From Chromobacterium alkanivorans (GTDB lineage: Bacteria > Pseudomonadota > Gammaproteobacteria > Burkholderiales > Chromobacteriaceae), in contig NZ_JAFHKL010000005.1 in the NCBI RefSeq assembly GCF_016937655.1, forward strand, positions 274,222 to 338,221: a stretch of 64,000 nucleotides of DNA. The letters are read 5' to 3'. The notes under the pieces were generated by a model. The model was not told where the DNA came from. It ran no database searches and saw nothing but the letters and a program-made list of their open reading frames with translations. Below are positions 1 to 9,854 of the stretch, in pieces (the first letter of the stretch is position 1; each line of letters begins with the position of its first letter). The position numbers and the translations under genes were made by a program.

Positions 1-2
1 GC

Positions 3-3000
3 CGGCTGATCGTCCAGGCCGGCGGGCAGATCGACAGCGACTCGGCCACGCTGCAAGCGGGCCAATGGCAGGCTAGCGCCGCCGCGCTCAACAACCTGGG
101 CGGCGTTTGGGAACAGATAGGCCAGGGCAGCGGCGACTTCCGCATCGGCCAACTGCTGGACAACCGCGGCGGCCGCATCGAGGCCGACAGCCTGGCGCTG
201 AGTCTTGGCCAGATGGACAACGGCGGCGGCAAACTGCTGGCCCTGGGCGGCACGGCGCAAGAATGGACCGTGCGCGGCGGCTTCAACAATCAGGGTGGCC
301 TGACGGGGAGCAATGGGGACCTGAGTCTGAACGTCGGCAGCCTGGACAATGCCGGCGGCACGCTGAAAAGCGCCGCCGCCTTAACGCTGGAGACGGGCGG
401 AGCGTTTGACAACCGCGGCGGCGCATTGCTGGCGGACGCCGCCTTGAAGCTGGAAGTGGCGCAACTGGGCAATGGCCAGGCCGGGCGGATAGACGGTGGC
501 GGACCGCTGACGATCAAGGCGACGGGCAAGCTGAGCAATCAGGCCGGCTCCATCCACGGCGGCGCGGCCGTCGGCCTGCAAGCGGGCGAGATTGACAACG
601 CCGGCGGCAAGGTGGAGAGCGAAGGCGCGTTGACGTTGCGCTCCGACGGCGCGCTGGACAACGGCGCGGGCAAGCTGTTGAGCAACCGGGATCAGGAGAT
701 CGAGACCGCGAGCCTCAACAACGACGGCGGCGAAATCAGCAGCCGACAAGCGCTGACGCTGCGAGCCGGCGCCTTGGCAAACCGGGGCGGGGGCATCGTC
801 AGCCTGGGCGACGGCGACTTCCAACTGGCTGCGCTGGACAATAGCGGCGGCAAGCTGCAAAGCGGCGGCGCGCTGGCCGTGCGAACCCAGGGGGACATCG
901 CCAACCGGGAAGGACACATCAGCGCCCAGCGCGCGATGCGCTTGGACGCCGGCGCGCTGAACAATCGGCAAGGCACGCTGGCGGGCGGCGAACGCATCAC
1001 TGTGAACGCCGGCCAGATGGACAATCAAGGCGGCGCGGCGGCCAGCCAGCAAGGCTTGACGCTGACCCTGGGCGCGCTCAGCAACCAGGGGGGTCAGATC
1101 CAGACCTTGGGCGACTTGACGCTGGACGCCAGCGGCCTGCTGGACAATCAGGACGGCAAGCTGGTGGCTGACCAAGGCCAGCGCTTGCGCGCAGGGGAAC
1201 TGGACAACCGGCGCGGCAAGATCAGCAGCGGCCAGGGCCTGAAAGTGGACAGCGGTCTGCTGAGCAACCAGCAAGGCAAGCTGCTCAGCGGCGGCGACGC
1301 AAACTACCAGTTGGCGCAGTTGCATAACGCGGAAGGCGAACTGCAGAGCGGCGGCGCGGCGCGGCTGACCGTCAGCGACGCGCTGGACAACAAGCAAGGC
1401 AAGATCGTGGCGGACCAGGGCCTTGCGCTGCAGGCCGCCGCCGTGGACAACGCCGGCGGCTTGCTCAACAGCCGAGGCGCGCTGGCGCTCAAGGCCGGCG
1501 AACTGAGCAACCGCTACGGCAGCCTGCTGAGCCTGGGAGACGTCAGCTTGGGGCTGGCCAGTTTCGACAACCAATACGGTCAGATCCAAACCACCGGCGC
1601 GCTGGAGGCGGAACTGAGCGGCCAGATCGACAACCGTCAGGGCAAGCTGATCTCCAATCGCAATCAGAAGTTGAGCGCCAGCCGGCTCCACAACGAGGGC
1701 GGCGCGGTGAACAGCGGCCAGGCGCTGAGCCTGACCGCCGGGCAACTGGGCAACCAGGGCGGCAAGATGGTGGGACAAAGCGGCCTCAGCCTGGATTTGC
1801 AGCAGGACTACGTCTTCCGCGACGGAGAGACGCTGGCCAGCCAGGGGTCTCTGAGTTTCCGCACCAGCGGCAGCCTGCGCAACGAAAGCCAGTGGGCCAG
1901 CGCCGGCAACGTCAGTCTGCAGGCGGCCAGTTTCAGCAACGCCGCTGGCGCCAAGCTGGCCGCCAGCGGCCGCCTGGACATCAACAGCGCCGGCCAGGCG
2001 GTCAACCAGGGCCGGCTGGACGCGGAACAACTGACGCTGAGCGCCGGGGGGCTGGACAATAGCGGCATGATCAGCGGCCGCGACGTCACGGTGAACGGCG
2101 GCGTCATCGACAATCACGGCGGCCAGGCGGTGCTGGCCGCCACCCGCAGCCTCAGCCTCAACGCCGGCGCCCGCCTGAGCAACCGCGACAGCGGCTACAT
2201 CTACAGCGGCGGCGCCCTGAGCCTGAGCAGCGGAGATTTGATCGAAAACATCTCCACCACGATAGAGGCCGAAGGCGACGTTGCCATCAGCGCCGCCCGG
2301 TTCAACAACCAGCGCACCCACGTGGACATCAAGCGCGAGGCCGAGAGCGAAAAATACAGCTGGTACAAATACAACTACTACTTTGATGTGTTCGAGCGCG
2401 TGGGCGGCTGGGATTGGTCCGCGGTGACCAAGTCCTTGCCGGTCAACGACGCGGAAGCGGCCAAGACGCGATACGGCACCATTCTGCAAGTGAACGAAGC
2501 GAAGAAGCAGGCCTTGGTCCGCTTCCAGGGCACACAGGAACGCTGGGTCAATTACAACGCCATCAAGAAGAACGACAGCGGCGGCTACGACATGACCTTC
2601 TACCAAGGTTACAGCTGCTTCCAGGGCGCCGCCTGTCCCTATGAGCACACGGTATGGCGAGAGGTCTGGTCCGGCAGCAACGAACAATGGAACCCGGCCG
2701 TCCACCTCAACCCGCTGGAACTGGATTTTGTCGATCCCGGCAACAAGTTCAACTTGCGCAACCGTTCCGCCAGCGGCACCAAGACCCGCGACAAGCTGAT
2801 CTCCGTCGGCGAAGTGGCCAGCCTGAGCGCCGGCGGCAATATGACGGTGAGCGTCAGCGGGCAATTGCTGAACGACGCCAGCCGCATCGCCGCCAACGGC
2901 GCCGTCACCATCAACGGAGCGGGCAATGGCGGAGGCGACGCGCGCGTGATCAACCGCGGCTACTCCGTCAACGAGCGCACCCAGGAAACCGGCACGGACC

Positions 3001-6000
3001 ACTACGACCGCAATACGCGGCACTGGTATCCCACATACACCCAGGACAAAACGGTGGCGCTGCAGACCATAGACGCCACCATCGCCGGCCACCAGGGTGT
3101 CAGCGTGCGCGCGCCCAGCATAGAAAACATCACCGTCAATCCGGCCCAGGTCAGCGTGGCCGAGGCGGCCAAGGCCGCCGCGGAAGCGGAGCAGGCGCGC
3201 TGGGACAAGCAAGACGTGGCAGCGGCCGCTGCCTCCGCCGCGGCCGGCGCGAAAGCCGGTTCGCTCAAGGGCAGCGCCGCTCAGCCCGGCTTGCTGGACC
3301 GCCTGCCCAACAACCAGCTGTTCCAGCAAAACCCCAGTCCCACAGCTCAGTACCTGATCGAAACCGACAGCCGCTTCACCCAGTACAACAACTTCATCAG
3401 CAGCGACTACATGCTGAAGCAGTTGAACTATGATCCGGTGGGCGCGCACAAGCGCCTGGGCGACGGCTATTACGAGCAAAAGCTGGTGCGCGACCAGATC
3501 TTGGCGCTGACCGGCCGTCCATCGCTGCGCGGAGAGGACGCCACCGAACAATTCAAGACGCTGATGAACCAGGGCGTCAACGTGGCCAAGGACTTCCGGC
3601 TGACCACCGGCGTGGCGCTGACCCCGGCGCAGATTGCCGCTTTGCAGCAAGACATCGTCTGGATGGTCAGCGAAACCGTCAACACCGCCAACGGCCCTCA
3701 AACCGTCTTGGTGCCCACCGTCTATCTGGCGCACAACACCGTGAGCCTCACCGGCGACGGCGCGGTGATCGCCGGCAAAGACCTCAGCCTGTCCGCCGCC
3801 AGCCTGGGCAATAGCGGCAAGCTGCAGGCGGACCAAAGCCTAGTGGCCAAGGCCGACGTCATCCGCAACACCGGCGGGCTGATCCAGGCCGACACCGTCA
3901 AGCTGCTGGCGGATAGCCTGATGTTGGACACTGATCTGCAAAACGCCGGCCGCCAGGCCGCCGTCAGCGGGCGCGATATCAGCCTGAGCGGCGCGGACAT
4001 CGCCTTGAAAGGCGCCAAGATCGACGCGACCGAACTGCTCAGTCTCAGCGCCAGCAACAACTTGACCTTGGGCACCGCGCGCAGCCGCAAGGAAGGCAGC
4101 GTGGACCTGATCGCCGGCAGCATGGGCAACCGCGACGCCACGCTGGGCGCCGACGTGGGCGGCAGCGGCGTCGCCACCGTCAGCGGCACATGGGAAACCG
4201 CGCAGGGCAGCAGCCTGCAATCCGGCGGCAAGCTCAATTTGAGCGCGGGCAAGGACCTGACGCTGAGCGGCTCCAGCGCCCAGGCCAAGGGGCAGCTCAA
4301 TGTCAGCGCCGGCGACAAGCTTACGGTGCAGGCGGACAAAACCACCAACAACACCAAGCTCACCGCCGACAGCGCCAGCTCCCGGGTGGAAGCGCGTTAT
4401 CAGGCCGATACGCTGATCGCCAGCCAGCTCAGCGGCGGAGCCGGCGTGGTCGCCGTGGCCGGCCAGGAACTGAGCGTGCAAGGTAGCCGAGTCGCCAGCG
4501 ATCAGGGCCAGGTGCTGTTGTCCGGCACGCAAGTGGACATCGGCGCGACGGAACGCCATGTGGAAATCGACGATTCCGAAAACAACCACATCGGCCAGAC
4601 CCGCAGCCAGCGCCAGCAGGCCATTCGCGACATGCAAGCGCAGGGCAGCCAAATCAGCGGTCAGCAGGGCGTCACCATCCAGGCGCGCAAGACGGACCTC
4701 ATTGTGCAGGGCAGCGAACTGGCCAGCGACAACGGCGACCTCAAACTCAGCGCCGCGCAGGATATCCGCGTGGGCGCGGCGGAAGAAAGCCACAGCTTCC
4801 AGGAGCAAGCCGCCAGCACCCGCAAGAATCTGGCCAACAGCAAGCAAAGCCTCAGCCAGACCGATGAACGGCAAACGCTGGCGAAGGGCAGCAGCTTGTC
4901 CGGTGAAAGCATCAGCCTGCAAGCCGGACAAGACCTGACCGTGGCCGGCAGCAGCGTGGCCGCCACTCATGACGTGGACCTGAGCGCCGGCCGCGACGTC
5001 AACGTCGCCACAGCGGAAAACCGTCAATACCAGCAGCACGACGAAAGCGTCAAACGATCCGGCTTGTTGGGCAGCGGCGGCATCGGCTTCACCATCGGCA
5101 GTCAGAAACAGCGCGATCAGGTGGGCGAAACCAGCGTCAGCCAAACCAATAGCACGGTGGGCAGCGTGCTGGGCAAGGTCAATATCGACGCCGGCCGCAA
5201 TGCGCTGATCAAGGGCTCCGACCTGGTTGCCGGCGGCGACATCGACGTACAAGCGCAGAACATTCGCGTGGAGGACGTAGCCAACCGCTATCAGCGCGAC
5301 GAGAAGCACGAAGCCAGCAAGAGCGGCCTCACCGTGGCCTTGTCCGGCGTGGTGGGCGCCGCCGCCAACACCGCCGTGCAGCAGGCGCAGGACAGCAAAA
5401 AAGCCAGCGGCCGCCTGGCCGCGCTGCAAGGCGTTCAGGCTGGTCTGTCAGGCTACCAGGCTTATCAGGCCTACCAGCAGGAAGCGATGAAACCGGCGGC
5501 GGAACAAAGCTTTGTCGGCATCAGCTTGTCCGTGGGCAACCAGCAAAGCCAATCCCACAGCCAGCGCCAGCAGAGCCAGAGCCAGGGCAGCCAGCTCACC
5601 GCCGGCGGCAATCTCAGCCTGACCGCCACCGGCAGCGGCGCCAAAGACGCCCAGGGCCAGGCGCTGGACGGCGACATCAGCGTTACCGGCGGCCGTCTCA
5701 AGGCCGGCAAGGACCTGACGCTGGACGCCGCGCGGGATTTGCAACTGCAAGCCGGCCGCAATGAAGACTCTCAGAGCGGCGGCAACAAGAGCAGTGGTTG
5801 GAACGCCGGTTTCAGCATCGGCGTTGGCCAGGGGGCCGGCATCTCCATCTTCGCCAACGCCAACAAGGGCCGGGGCAAGGAAGAGGGCCAGGGCAGTCGC
5901 TGGAACGAAACTGTGCTCAGCGCCGGCGATACCCTGAACCTGCAAAGCCGCCGCGACGCGAGCCTGACCGGCGCCAGCGCCAGCGGCAAAACCGTGGTGG

Positions 6001-8135
6001 CGGACATAGGGCGGAACCTGACGTTGCAGAGTCTGCAAGATCAGGACCGCTACCACAGCGAGCAGAGCAACGCTTCTGCCGGCGCCAGCTTCACCTTCGG
6101 CAGCATGAACGGCAGCGCCTCCATCAGCATCAGCCGTCAAAAGGCCAATAGCGACTTCGTCAGCGTGCAGGAGCAAACCGGCCTCTACGCCGGCCAGGGC
6201 GGTTTCGACGTCAAGGTGGGCCGCCACACCCAGCTGGACGGCGCGGTGATCGCCAGCACCGCCAAGGCGGATAAAAACACGATGGATACCGGCACGCTGG
6301 GCTTCAGCAACCAGCACAACCAGGCGGATTTCAAGGTGGAGAGCCAAAGCTTCGGCATCAGCAGCGGCGGCAACATCACCGACACGCTAAAAGGCACGCT
6401 GATGAGCCAGGGCGCCAGCAGCGTGCTGGGTGGAGGCAACAGCAGCGGCCATGCCGAATCCACCACCTACGCCGCGGTCAGCGAAGGCGCGATCAAGGTC
6501 CGCGACCAGGACAAACAGCAACAAGATCTGAAAGAGCTGAGCCGCGACGCCGAACACGCCGCCAACGGCCTGAGCCCGATTTTCGACAAGGAGAAGGAGC
6601 TCAACCGCCTGCAGGAAGCGCAGCTGGTCGGCCAGATCGGCGCGCAAGCCACCCAGATCGTCGCCACTCAGATGATGATGGAGGAAAACGAGAAGGTTCG
6701 GCGCAATCCCGAGTACGCGAAGAGCGAAAAGTACAAGGCGCTACAGGATAAATGGGGTGCCAACAGTGACTTCCAGCGTGCTGCCCAAGCCGCCACCGCC
6801 GCGCTGCAAGGCCTGGCCGGCGGCAATGTGCAAGCCGCCATCAGCGGCGCCGCCGCGCCTTACCTGGCCGGCGTGGTCAAGAAAATGACCGACGGCAATA
6901 AGGAAGCCAATGTGATGGCGCACGCCTTGCTGGGCGCGGCGCTGGCACAGATGAAGGGAGAGAGCGCGGCAGCGGGGGCTGCGGGCGGCGCAACGGCTCC
7001 CGTCGTGGCAGAATTGTTGTTAACTCAGCTATATCCTGGGAAAAAAGTCGAGGATCTCAACGAGTCCCAGAAACAGACCATTTCCGCGCTGACGACGATG
7101 GCGGGTAGTTTGGCTGGCTCGTTGGCTGGCGGTGATAGTGCCGGTGCGCTGGCAGGGGCACAGACGGCTAAGAATGAAGTGGAGAACAATACACTAAAGC
7201 CCAAAGAAATTGATGCTTTGGGAAGAAAGCTTGCAACTCAGTGTGGAGGGAAATCAGGTGCAGCTAAGTCATTGTGTGAAAATGACTTAATTAAAACTGC
7301 GGTTCAAGAAAGTGATCGGCGAAATAACTTTAGCCCAGAGTACCAAAAGGCATTCAATACCGCATTGAATAATGCAATGTCTAGTGTATCCTCAATTTGC
7401 AAGGCAGATAGTCAGTGTGTTACTGAGGTTGCAAACAGCTTGCAGTTGGCAAGATTGACGTGTAGTACAGTTGAATGCGCCAATGACATGGCGGGAGGCG
7501 CAATACGTAACGCAGCCATGCGTTATGGTGGGGTTCTGGATGTTGTTAAACTTGCGGTTGGTGATTTTGGTTGGTTGATAGGGTTGAAGGGGCCTAAGGC
7601 AATCGCTTCCGATGGGGCAAGTTCTGGGAGCTTGGCGACAGATGTGGCCGGTAGCTTGCAAACAGAAACAAATTCAATGTCAAGGGCTGGGTCGCGTATA
7701 GTTATAGATCAGCGATATGTGTCAAACATTGGCAATGTGGCATGTGGCCCAACTTCTTGTACAATGATATTAAATGACACGGGGAAATGGGTTAATATCA
7801 CGCAAATTGCAAAAGATGCTAATCTAATTCCTGGTGTAGGTACAGATGTGATTGGCTTAACTGGTGCATTGCAAAAAAATGGGTTGCCTTCAGCAAAGTG
7901 GGCAGTGGGACAGTCTGTTAATGATATTGCAGCAGGAACGTCTAGAGGTAATGCAGTAATAGCAAGGGTTTCGCTTGACTCCGGCGGTGGACATTTTGTT
8001 GTAGTGGATGGGGTGACTTCTAGGCAGGGCCAGCGAGTGGTTGCAATCAGAGATCCTGGTACGGGGACGCAATATTTCACTCCCGTTATTGATTTTGTGA
8101 AAAAATTTACAGGCCAAGTGGTTTACACACATTGA
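3..8135 (+). CDS. cdiA: CdiA / filamentous haemagglutinin-type contact-dependent inhibition exoprotein, 5' partial, with C39-like toxin tip
   Basis: The frame is open from the left edge, so the start, secretion signal and TPS domain lie outside the window. The first ~2.2 kb is a long series of ~20-residue beta-helix repeats of the type 'LDNxxGxL'. A non-repetitive, Tyr/Trp-rich block follows (about 2330-3700), then a second FHA-type repeat field (about 3720-6400). The pre-toxin VENN motif is at 7179-7190. After it base composition turns visibly AT-rich and codon use changes. The tip (7191-8135) carries Cys in CGPTSC (7743-7745), His in GGHFVVVDG (7992-7994) and Asp in RDPGTG (8052-8054), the order expected of a papain/C39-like cysteine protease. 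CdiA proteins are exported by a CdiB partner, presumably upstream of the window, and deliver the tip into neighbouring cells. The protease call is inferred from motifs only. Confidence 0.93.
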   Translation, partial: RLIVQAGGQIDSDSATLQAGQWQASAAALNNLGGVWEQIGQGSGDFRIGQLLDNRGGRIEADSLALSLGQMDNGGGKLLALGGTAQEWTVRGGFNNQGGLTGSNGDLSLNVGSLDNAGGTLKSAAALTLETGGAFDNRGGALLADAALKLEVAQLGNGQAGRIDGGGPLTIKATGKLSNQAGSIHGGAAVGLQAGEIDNAGGKVESEGALTLRSDGALDNGAGKLLSNRDQEIETASLNNDGGEISSRQALTLRAGALANRGGGIVSLGDGDFQLAALDNSGGKLQSGGALAVRTQGDIANREGHISAQRAMRLDAGALNNRQGTLAGGERITVNAGQMDNQGGAAASQQGLTLTLGALSNQGGQIQTLGDLTLDASGLLDNQDGKLVADQGQRLRAGELDNRRGKISSGQGLKVDSGLLSNQQGKLLSGGDANYQLAQLHNAEGELQSGGAARLTVSDALDNKQGKIVADQGLALQAAAVDNAGGLLNSRGALALKAGELSNRYGSLLSLGDVSLGLASFDNQYGQIQTTGALEAELSGQIDNRQGKLISNRNQKLSASRLHNEGGAVNSGQALSLTAGQLGNQGGKMVGQSGLSLDLQQDYVFRDGETLASQGSLSFRTSGSLRNESQWASAGNVSLQAASFSNAAGAKLAASGRLDINSAGQAVNQGRLDAEQLTLSAGGLDNSGMISGRDVTVNGGVIDNHGGQAVLAATRSLSLNAGARLSNRDSGYIYSGGALSLSSGDLIENISTTIEAEGDVAISAARFNNQRTHVDIKREAESEKYSWYKYNYYFDVFERVGGWDWSAVTKSLPVNDAEAAKTRYGTILQVNEAKKQALVRFQGTQERWVNYNAIKKNDSGGYDMTFYQGYSCFQGAACPYEHTVWREVWSGSNEQWNPAVHLNPLELDFVDPGNKFNLRNRSASGTKTRDKLISVGEVASLSAGGNMTVSVSGQLLNDASRIAANGAVTINGAGNGGGDARVINRGYSVNERTQETGTDHYDRNTRHWYPTYTQDKTVALQTIDATIAGHQGVSVRAPSIENITVNPAQVSVAEAAKAAAEAEQARWDKQDVAAAAASAAAGAKAGSLKGSAAQPGLLDRLPNNQLFQQNPSPTAQYLIETDSRFTQYNNFISSDYMLKQLNYDPVGAHKRLGDGYYEQKLVRDQILALTGRPSLRGEDATEQFKTLMNQGVNVAKDFRLTTGVALTPAQIAALQQDIVWMVSETVNTANGPQTVLVPTVYLAHNTVSLTGDGAVIAGKDLSLSAASLGNSGKLQADQSLVAKADVIRNTGGLIQADTVKLLADSLMLDTDLQNAGRQAAVSGRDISLSGADIALKGAKIDATELLSLSASNNLTLGTARSRKEGSVDLIAGSMGNRDATLGADVGGSGVATVSGTWETAQGSSLQSGGKLNLSAGKDLTLSGSSAQAKGQLNVSAGDKLTVQADKTTNNTKLTADSASSRVEARYQADTLIASQLSGGAGVVAVAGQELSVQGSRVASDQGQVLLSGTQVDIGATERHVEIDDSENNHIGQTRSQRQQAIRDMQAQGSQISGQQGVTIQARKTDLIVQGSELASDNGDLKLSAAQDIRVGAAEESHSFQEQAASTRKNLANSKQSLSQTDERQTLAKGSSLSGESISLQAGQDLTVAGSSVAATHDVDLSAGRDVNVATAENRQYQQHDESVKRSGLLGSGGIGFTIGSQKQRDQVGETSVSQTNSTVGSVLGKVNIDAGRNALIKGSDLVAGGDIDVQAQNIRVEDVANRYQRDEKHEASKSGLTVALSGVVGAAANTAVQQAQDSKKASGRLAALQGVQAGLSGYQAYQAYQQEAMKPAAEQSFVGISLSVGNQQSQSHSQRQQSQSQGSQLTAGGNLSLTATGSGAKDAQGQALDGDISVTGGRLKAGKDLTLDAARDLQLQAGRNEDSQSGGNKSSGWNAGFSIGVGQGAGISIFANANKGRGKEEGQGSRWNETVLSAGDTLNLQSRRDASLTGASASGKTVVADIGRNLTLQSLQDQDRYHSEQSNASAGASFTFGSMNGSASISISRQKANSDFVSVQEQTGLYAGQGGFDVKVGRHTQLDGAVIASTAKADKNTMDTGTLGFSNQHNQADFKVESQSFGISSGGNITDTLKGTLMSQGASSVLGGGNSSGHAESTTYAAVSEGAIKVRDQDKQQQDLKELSRDAEHAANGLSPIFDKEKELNRLQEAQLVGQIGAQATQIVATQMMMEENEKVRRNPEYAKSEKYKALQDKWGANSDFQRAAQAATAALQGLAGGNVQAAISGAAAPYLAGVVKKMTDGNKEANVMAHALLGAALAQMKGESAAAGAAGGATAPVVAELLLTQLYPGKKVEDLNESQKQTISALTTMAGSLAGSLAGGDSAGALAGAQTAKNEVENNTLKPKEIDALGRKLATQCGGKSGAAKSLCENDLIKTAVQESDRRNNFSPEYQKAFNTALNNAMSSVSSICKADSQCVTEVANSLQLARLTCSTVECANDMAGGAIRNAAMRYGGVLDVVKLAVGDFGWLIGLKGPKAIASDGASSGSLATDVAGSLQTETNSMSRAGSRIVIDQRYVSNIGNVACGPTSCTMILNDTGKWVNITQIAKDANLIPGVGTDVIGLTGALQKNGLPSAKWAVGQSVNDIAAGTSRGNAVIARVSLDSGGGHFVVVDGVTSRQGQRVVAIRDPGTGTQYFTPVIDFVKKFTGQVVYTH

Positions 8136-8146
8136 TGGTTAGATGA

Positions 8147-8473
8147 ATGGAAAATTTTATTCTGAGTAGTGGCTTTGATAAAGATGTTGAGATTAATTGC
8201 TGTTTTGCTATGGTCTCAGGGGTTGGGTACTTGGTAGAGAGTAAGGAAGACGCGTTCTCTATGAAAAATGCTATAAAAATCCAGCATCCCGATCTTGAGA
8301 AAATACTTTTCTCCTTGGTTCCTGCCCTCGGCGGGAGTGAGTTCAGCTATTTGTGTGATGCAAGCATAATTGGTACTCTGCGGAAAAGTGAGGATGTAAA
8401 ATTCCAAGGAGAGATTGTTGATATTAAAAAATTTAATTTAATTGTTAGTGGTCTGCATTTTGAGATTTTTTAA
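8147..8473 (+). CDS. cdiI: Probable CdiI immunity protein for the adjacent toxin tip
   Basis: A 108-residue acidic, cytoplasmic-looking protein without signal peptide or membrane segment. It starts 11 bases after the cdiA stop and shares the toxin tip's AT-rich composition, which is the normal position and signature of a cdiI gene. I recognise no sequence family. Its job, binding and blocking the protease-like tip, is inferred from position alone. The ATG at 8147 gives the full ORF; an ATG at 8143 is in another frame. Confidence 0.7.
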   Translation: MENFILSSGFDKDVEINCCFAMVSGVGYLVESKEDAFSMKNAIKIQHPDLEKILFSLVPALGGSEFSYLCDASIIGTLRKSEDVKFQGEIVDIKKFNLIVSGLHFEIF

Positions 8474-8580
8474 ATTTAACGAATTGTTGTGGGCGTAAAG
8501 GCCGTCCTGCTAGGGGTTTATATTGGGCGAAAACTAATGTAACCCTGAGCTGGATTCATGTTAGTTTGGTTGTTTTTTAA

Positions 8581-8700
8581 TCAAGATCGCCTTTGGTGAA
8601 TAAAGCTTCCGGAAGCAAAGAGTGTTACACCATTCGGAAAGTAGAACAGGTGGCGGAGCAAATAGCTTCGGATTTGCGCAGAAGTGAATTTTCTATTTGA
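8581..8700 (+). pseudogene. Remnant of an orphan CdiA C-terminal toxin tail
   Basis: This 39-codon open stretch begins right after an in-frame TAA (8578-8580) and ends at TGA 8698-8700. It reads as a charged, helical tail (ends ...ASDLRRSEFSI) with no start codon backed by a ribosome site. It sits directly in front of the 8709 ORF in the same way a toxin 3' end precedes its immunity gene. Displaced cdiA-CT/cdiI modules downstream of cdiA are well known; assigning this one is inference. The stretch 8474-8580 shows no continuous frame. Confidence 0.4.
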
Positions 8701-8708
8701 TAGGGTGA

Positions 8709-9086
8709 TTGGTGGTAACATATTCTTTTCTTGATGAAATGAAAATTAATTTTCTAGAAATTATTAACGAAAAATCTTCTAGTGCTGTTGATGTTGATGT
8801 TGATGATTTGTCGATTGACTATAGGGTGTCACTAGAAAATTTGCTATTGAAGTATATGGCACTTTGCCAGTCTAGAGCTGCTCTGCTTTCTCGTGCAAAA
8901 AGTGTTAACGATGAATTGGCAATGCAATCGGCTTTGTTAAGGTTAAGGAGCTACGCAATGGGCTTGTCAAGTTTGTTTGATGCAATTGCTGATGATGCGG
9001 AAGCCATACTTAAAATGGGGGAGTGGCCGGAGCTGCCTGAAGGGTATGTGCTGCCAGATTGCTATGGTAATTTGGGGAATGATTAG
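8709..9086 (+). CDS. Hypothetical protein, possible orphan CDI immunity protein
   Basis: About 125 residues from a TTG at 8709 (GTG 8712 and a later ATG at about 8739 are alternatives; no strong ribosome site separates them). The product is acidic and mostly helical by eye, with no signal peptide or membrane segment. Composition is AT-rich like cdiI and unlike the host genes. It follows a possible toxin tail and lies in the immunity-gene island behind cdiA, so an orphan immunity role is plausible. I do not recognise the family. Confidence 0.5.
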   Translation: MVVTYSFLDEMKINFLEIINEKSSSAVDVDVDDLSIDYRVSLENLLLKYMALCQSRAALLSRAKSVNDELAMQSALLRLRSYAMGLSSLFDAIADDAEAILKMGEWPELPEGYVLPDCYGNLGND

Positions 9087-9318
9087 TCACTAGGGTTGTT
9101 GTGCTCGTTTTAATGAGCTTGGACAATAGCTGCTTCGCCTGCAGCAGGGTCTTATGACGGGGGGTGTAGCTCTATCTCAAATTGAGCAGCAGAAACAAGG
9201 GTACTTGGAGCAGGCTGTGAGGTGACTGCTTGTCGTGAAAGCATGCTGATGAGAGGTGGAATGCAAGTATGCTGCAGAATGAATAGGGTTGATTGAGTGA
9301 TCTCTTGGAATCTCTGAG
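9087..9318 (+). other. Non-coding AT-rich stretch, decayed CDI island
   Basis: No frame is open for more than a few dozen codons on either strand, and stops occur in every frame. Composition matches the flanking immunity-like genes. It probably held another toxin/immunity module that has decayed, but nothing specific can be read from it. Confidence 0.4.
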
Positions 9319-9557
9319 ATGAGCGATGATTTGTTAGTACAAATAGCTAGTCTGCCGGATAGAAATAATGTTGTTTTTGAAATATTTCAGAATGATAGGT
9401 AGTTGGCAGAGATTTATTGTGAGCCTGAGGGTGAGAGGGCTAGAGTTCAAATTTTCCACTAAAGGATGGGGTGATTGATTTGGATCTCGCTGGTTTTGTT
9501 TCCACCTTAATGAATGTGAAAAATAATTTGGAGAATGGTTGGGCTTCATTTTATTGA
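9319..9557 (+). pseudogene. Broken orphan immunity gene with in-frame stop and frameshift
   Basis: From ATG 9319 the frame reads a coherent protein start (MSDDLLVQIASLPDRNNVVF), hits TAG after 27 codons, continues sensibly through LAEIYCEPEGERARVQI, then stops at TAA. Shifting one base near 9450 restores coding to TGA 9555-9557 (FPLKDGVIDLDLAGFVSTLM, then NVKNNLENGWASFY). The combined ~78-residue product resembles small immunity proteins I know from polymorphic-toxin loci (LPDR..NVVFEI opening, acidic C-terminal helix). A nonsense codon plus a frameshift make it a clear pseudogene unless there are sequencing errors. Confidence 0.65.
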
Positions 9558-9584
9558 GATGCAATGACGCTTTTGGTGTGTTGA

Positions 9585-9710
9585 ATGAAAAATAAAGCGA
9601 TGGGCATCCTGCTGTTGCGTCATGTAAATATTAATACTGACCTTGATAGGGTGTTGTCATTTGCTATTCAAGCAAAGCGGAAAATCTTGGCTAAGGTGCT
9701 TGAAGATTGA
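9585..9710 (+). pseudogene. 41-codon ORF, probable fragment of another immunity-type gene
   Basis: ATG 9585 to TGA 9708-9710 encodes 41 residues, basic and helical at the end (LAKVLED). An in-frame TGA sits directly before the ATG and there is no clear ribosome site. It lies in the same AT-rich island and looks like the tail of a lost gene. It could also be an intact small ORF; evidence is thin. Confidence 0.25.
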
Positions 9711-9854
9711 CAAATCCTGACATTTTTTCAGGTGTTTGGGATTTCTACGGAACGTTTGTCTAGAGTGTAATAGAGGTTGGTTTGGTTGCATGGTGCAAAG
9801 CTGACGGCGTTGCGAGTGTGGTACGGCTTATACTCTATTGACAAGGATGAACAA

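Noticed and set aside
3..2260. Regular repeats that could suggest a CRISPR or tandem DNA repeat
   Set aside because: Repeats are coded beta-helix units of about 20 residues, diverged at DNA level, with no constant repeat and spacer pattern.
381..3836. 1151-residue ORF antisense to cdiA
   Set aside because: Shadow of the repetitive GC-rich cdiA coding strand; protein is low-complexity Ala/Gln/Val with no domain.
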